This document shows, one piece after another, positions 5,415-7,459 of a stretch of DNA of 7,459 nt (position 1 is its first letter; each line of letters starts with the position of its first letter). The stretch spans positions 1-7,459 of the forward strand of contig CAIPVD010000370.1 of NCBI GenBank assembly GCA_903868375.1, given 5' to 3'. Under the pieces are notes generated by a model, which was not told the DNA's origin, did not search any database, and saw only the letters and a program-made list of their open reading frames with translations. Both the position numbers and the translations under genes were made by a program. The DNA is from an uncultured delta proteobacterium (GTDB lineage: Bacteria; UBA10199; GCA-002796325; 1-14-0-20-49-13).

Positions 5415-5834
5415 ATGCAGAAGACTACAATCACGGTTAAAGAACCGAAGACAAGAGGTTGGGTATTGGTCGATTTGGCCGATCAGCCGCTTGGTCGTGT
5501 TGCAACAAAGATCGCAGATACGCTTCGCGGTCGTCACCGCGCAACGTTCACACCGAACGTTGATACAGGCGATTTTGTTGTTGCTATAAATGCGTCCAAG
5601 ATAAAGCTGACAGGCAATAAAAAGACCGACAAAATGTATTACTGGCACAGCCGGTATATGGGCGGGCTTCGTGAGATGACTGCTGAAAAGTTGTTGATCA
5701 AGCACCCGGAAGAATTAATCATGAGAGCAGTAAAAGGAATGCTACCGCACAATTTCTTAAGCGCAAAAGTTCTAAAGAAGCTTAAAATTTATGCCGGAAG
5801 CGAACATCCTCACAAAGCTCAAATAAAGAGTTAA
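5415..5834 (+). CDS. rplM: Large-subunit ribosomal protein L13 (uL13)
   Basis: L13 is an early-assembly protein of the 50S subunit that binds 23S rRNA. The 139-residue sequence starts MQKTTITVKEPKTRGW and carries family signatures: DQPLGRVATKIADTLRG, FTPNVDTGDFVVAINA, KIKLTGNKKTDKMYYWHS, and RAVKGMLPHNFLS followed by LKIYAGSEHPH. It ends slightly earlier than the 142-residue E. coli protein. The frame stays open up to a GTG at 5328, but those 29 extra residues lie over the leader hairpin and the proximal promoter and have no counterpart in L13, so I start at the ATG at 5415. No good Shine-Dalgarno site is near it (only TAAGG at 5398-5402, about 12 bases away), in line with a very short leader. 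rpsI follows after 4 bases, the standard L13-S9 pair. Confidence 0.96.
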   Translation: MQKTTITVKEPKTRGWVLVDLADQPLGRVATKIADTLRGRHRATFTPNVDTGDFVVAINASKIKLTGNKKTDKMYYWHSRYMGGLREMTAEKLLIKHPEELIMRAVKGMLPHNFLSAKVLKKLKIYAGSEHPHKAQIKS

Positions 5835-5838
5835 ACTT

Positions 5839-6234
5839 ATGCCAAAAATAACCTGTTTTGCAGCAACTGGAAAAAGAAAGACGTCTATCGCACGTGTCCG
5901 CATGATCCCGGGCAATGGCCTGATCGTCGTGAATAAAAAGGCCTATGAAACCTATTTCGGCAGGCAAGCCCTGCAGATGGTCGTTCAGCAGCCTTTCAAG
6001 GTCACGGGAACCGTAGGCCGTTTCGATATCACAGCCAATATTCTAGGCGGCGGATTGTCGGGACAAGCCGATGCGCTAAAGCACGGAATTGCAAGAGCGC
6101 TTCTTTCGATGAACCCGGATTACAGAAAGCCTTTGAAGAAGGCGGGGTTCTTAACAAGAGATGCCAGGATTAAAGAACGTAAAAAATACGGCCGTAAGAA
6201 AGCGCGCAAACGCTTCCAGTATTCAAAGCGTTAA
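5839..6234 (+). CDS. rpsI: Small-subunit ribosomal protein S9 (uS9)
   Basis: S9 is a 30S-head protein whose C-terminal tail reaches into the P site and touches the tRNA anticodon stem-loop. The 131-residue length is normal. Visible signatures are ATGKRKTSIARVRMIPGNG near the N-terminus, the middle segment ILGGGLSGQADALKHGIARAL, and the strongly basic end that finishes in QYSKR, the conserved P-site tail. The ATG is 4 bases after the rplM stop, with a weak AAAGAG 8 bases upstream, so translational coupling with rplM is likely. The two genes form the usual operon, which ends at the terminator at 6256-6289. Confidence 0.97.
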   Translation: MPKITCFAATGKRKTSIARVRMIPGNGLIVVNKKAYETYFGRQALQMVVQQPFKVTGTVGRFDITANILGGGLSGQADALKHGIARALLSMNPDYRKPLKKAGFLTRDARIKERKKYGRKKARKRFQYSKR

Positions 6235-6255
6235 TCGCTGCCGGAATATATATAC

Positions 6256-6289
6256 AAAAAAGGCCCTGCCAAATTGGCGGGGCCTTTTT
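6256..6289. terminator. Strong bidirectional terminator between rpsI (+) and pckG (-)
   Basis: AGGCCCTGCC (6261-6270) pairs with GGCGGGGCCT (6276-6285), giving a 10-bp GC-rich stem with one G-U pair and a 5-base AAATT loop. It is flanked by a run of A's on the left and T's on the right, so both strands read as stem plus T-run. It lies 21 bases after the rpsI stop and 19 bases beyond the pckG stop, serving both converging genes. Confidence 0.93.
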
Positions 6290-6308
6290 ATTTGATGCTT
6301 CGTGCTTG

Positions 6309-7459
6309 TTAAATGGAACTAGCAAGCTTCTTGTACTCGTCTCTTAATCCCTTCGGCATCCTGTCGCCGAATTTATCCATGAACGTTTTGATGTCTGCGA
6401 TCTCGTTCTTCCATTCGCTCATGTTAACATCGAACAGCTGGTCCAACTTTTGCGCTGGAATGTTTAACCCGTTGGTGTCGATGTCGCCAACCTTTGGCAC
6501 AAGGCCAATAGGCGTTTCTTTTGCGCCGGCATTTCCGTTCACGCGGTCGATGACCCATTTTATCGCGCGGATATTGTCGCCAAATCCCGGCCAAATAAAT
6601 TTATCGTTCTCGTCTGTCCTAAACCAGTTGACCGAGAATATCTTCGGCGGATTCTTCATCTTGTTGCCGACATTCAACCAATGGCCAAAATAATCCGCCA
6701 TGTTGTAACCGCAGAACGGCAGCATCGCCATAGGGTCGCGCCTGACAACACCCGTAGCGCCTGCCGCAGCCGCCGTCGTTTCGCTTCCCATGCGCGAGCC
6801 TAAGAACACACCGTGCTGCCAGTTAAAACTTTCCATGACCAACGGGATCAGCTTCTTGCGCCTGCCACCAAATATTATCGCCGAAATTGGAACGCCCTTC
6901 GGGTTTTCATATTCTTTTGATAGAGTGGGGCAGTGCGATACAGAAACCGTGAAGCGAGAGTTTGGATGCGATGGCTTAATATCTGAATTCGGGTCCCACT
7001 TATTTCCCTGCCAATCTATCAGGTTCGCCGGCGGCGTAGAGGTTAGTCCGTTCCACCACGGTTCGTTCGTACCGGCATCTAATGCAACGTTCGTGAAAAG
7101 CGTTGGGAAGAACTTTCCCTTGCGCAGCGTCTTCATCATATTTGGATTCGTCTTGTCGGATGTCCCAGGTGCCACGCCGAAGAAACCGTATTCCGGATTT
7201 ATAGCATAGAGTTTGCCATCGGGGCCGACGTTCAACCACGCAATGTCATCGCCAAGTGTCCAGATCTTATAACCTGGCAGCGCCGATTCAAGCATTGCGA
7301 GGTTCGTCTTTCCGCATGCAGATGGGAGCGCTGCGGTGATGTATGTGATCTTCCCTTTCGGATCTTCGATTCCGATAACTACCATATGTTCCGCGAGCCA
7401 GCCTTCGTTCTTCCCAAGCCAGCTTGCGATGCGGAGCGAAAAGCATTTCTTGCCAAGCA
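6309..7459 (-). CDS. pckG: Phosphoenolpyruvate carboxykinase (GTP), C-terminal two thirds (5' end outside window)
   Basis: This cytosolic enzyme interconverts oxaloacetate plus GTP with phosphoenolpyruvate, CO2 and GDP, the entry step of gluconeogenesis. The frame is open to the window edge, and the upstream residues LGKKCFSLRIASWLGKN continue into WLAEHM with clear family sequence, so the ATG at 7385 is internal. About 382 residues are visible of an enzyme that usually has about 600. Motifs include the P-loop SACGKTN with the mobile active-site cysteine (7302-7319), the metal-binding GDDIAWL, HPNSRFTVS, HCPTLS, the GSRMGSETTAAA segment, and the guanine-binding WPGFGDN (6573-6590). These distinguish the GTP family from the ATP-dependent PckA. 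The gene converges with rpsI and shares its terminator. No defect is seen in the visible part; the N-terminal substrate-binding part and any promoter lie outside. Confidence 0.97.
   Translation of the reverse strand, partial: LGKKCFSLRIASWLGKNEGWLAEHMVVIGIEDPKGKITYITAALPSACGKTNLAMLESALPGYKIWTLGDDIAWLNVGPDGKLYAINPEYGFFGVAPGTSDKTNPNMMKTLRKGKFFPTLFTNVALDAGTNEPWWNGLTSTPPANLIDWQGNKWDPNSDIKPSHPNSRFTVSVSHCPTLSKEYENPKGVPISAIIFGGRRKKLIPLVMESFNWQHGVFLGSRMGSETTAAAAGATGVVRRDPMAMLPFCGYNMADYFGHWLNVGNKMKNPPKIFSVNWFRTDENDKFIWPGFGDNIRAIKWVIDRVNGNAGAKETPIGLVPKVGDIDTNGLNIPAQKLDQLFDVNMSEWKNEIADIKTFMDKFGDRMPKGLRDEYKKLASSI

Noticed and set aside
6790..7209. 139-codon plus-strand open frame inside pckG
   Set aside because: It lies opposite well-conserved PEP carboxykinase motifs and has no start signal or family resemblance.
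1..7459. CRISPR array, tRNA, insertion sequence or prophage signs
   Set aside because: No regularly spaced repeats, cloverleaf-like sequence, transposase or integrase motifs, or terminal inverted repeats were seen on either strand.

Overview
The window is ordinary bacterial chromosome with dense, mostly housekeeping gene content: GTP cyclohydrolase I, a cold-shock protein, an FtsB/DivIC-type division protein, RuvA and RuvB, ribosomal proteins L13 and S9, and a GTP-type phosphoenolpyruvate carboxykinase. These confirm a bacterium but do not fix its phylum. A GTP-dependent PEP carboxykinase, a GMC oxidoreductase and a ClsC-like phospholipase D family protein together would fit an environmental Gram-negative lineage, for example a deltaproteobacterium-like one. 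That placement is an inference with low confidence. No phage, transposon, CRISPR array, tRNA or rRNA was seen.

Layout from left to right. (1) Plus strand: the C-terminal part of a GMC-family flavin oxidoreductase whose start lies outside the window, a short tandem 13-base repeat, then folE. (2) A hairpin terminator shared by the converging folE and the cold-shock gene. (3) A minus-strand block, read right to left: a two-HKD phospholipase D family protein, ruvA, ruvB, an ftsB-like gene and a cold-shock gene. The PLD-ruvA-ruvB-ftsB part is tightly packed (gaps of 41, 7 and 2 bases) and could be one transcript. The cold-shock gene follows about 160 bases later and probably has its own promoter. 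(4) A divergent intergenic region of about 260 bases with a strong candidate promoter, an 11-bp hairpin and several palindromes. (5) Plus strand: rplM-rpsI, the usual L13-S9 operon, ending in a strong bidirectional terminator. (6) Minus strand: the C-terminal two thirds of pckG, running off the right edge.

In function, RuvA and RuvB form the Holliday-junction branch-migration motor. FtsB works in the septal divisome, so the block pairs recombination with division. ruvC, often found just upstream of ruvA, is not there, and the PLD-family gene occupies that place. folE opens folate/pterin synthesis and pckG sits at the oxaloacetate/PEP node.

I found no convincing evidence of a new multi-gene system. 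The points most worth a second look are the regulatory region before rplM (hairpin plus a promoter that would leave an almost leaderless mRNA), the cysteine-rich PLD-family protein beside ruvAB, and the short tandem repeat before folE.
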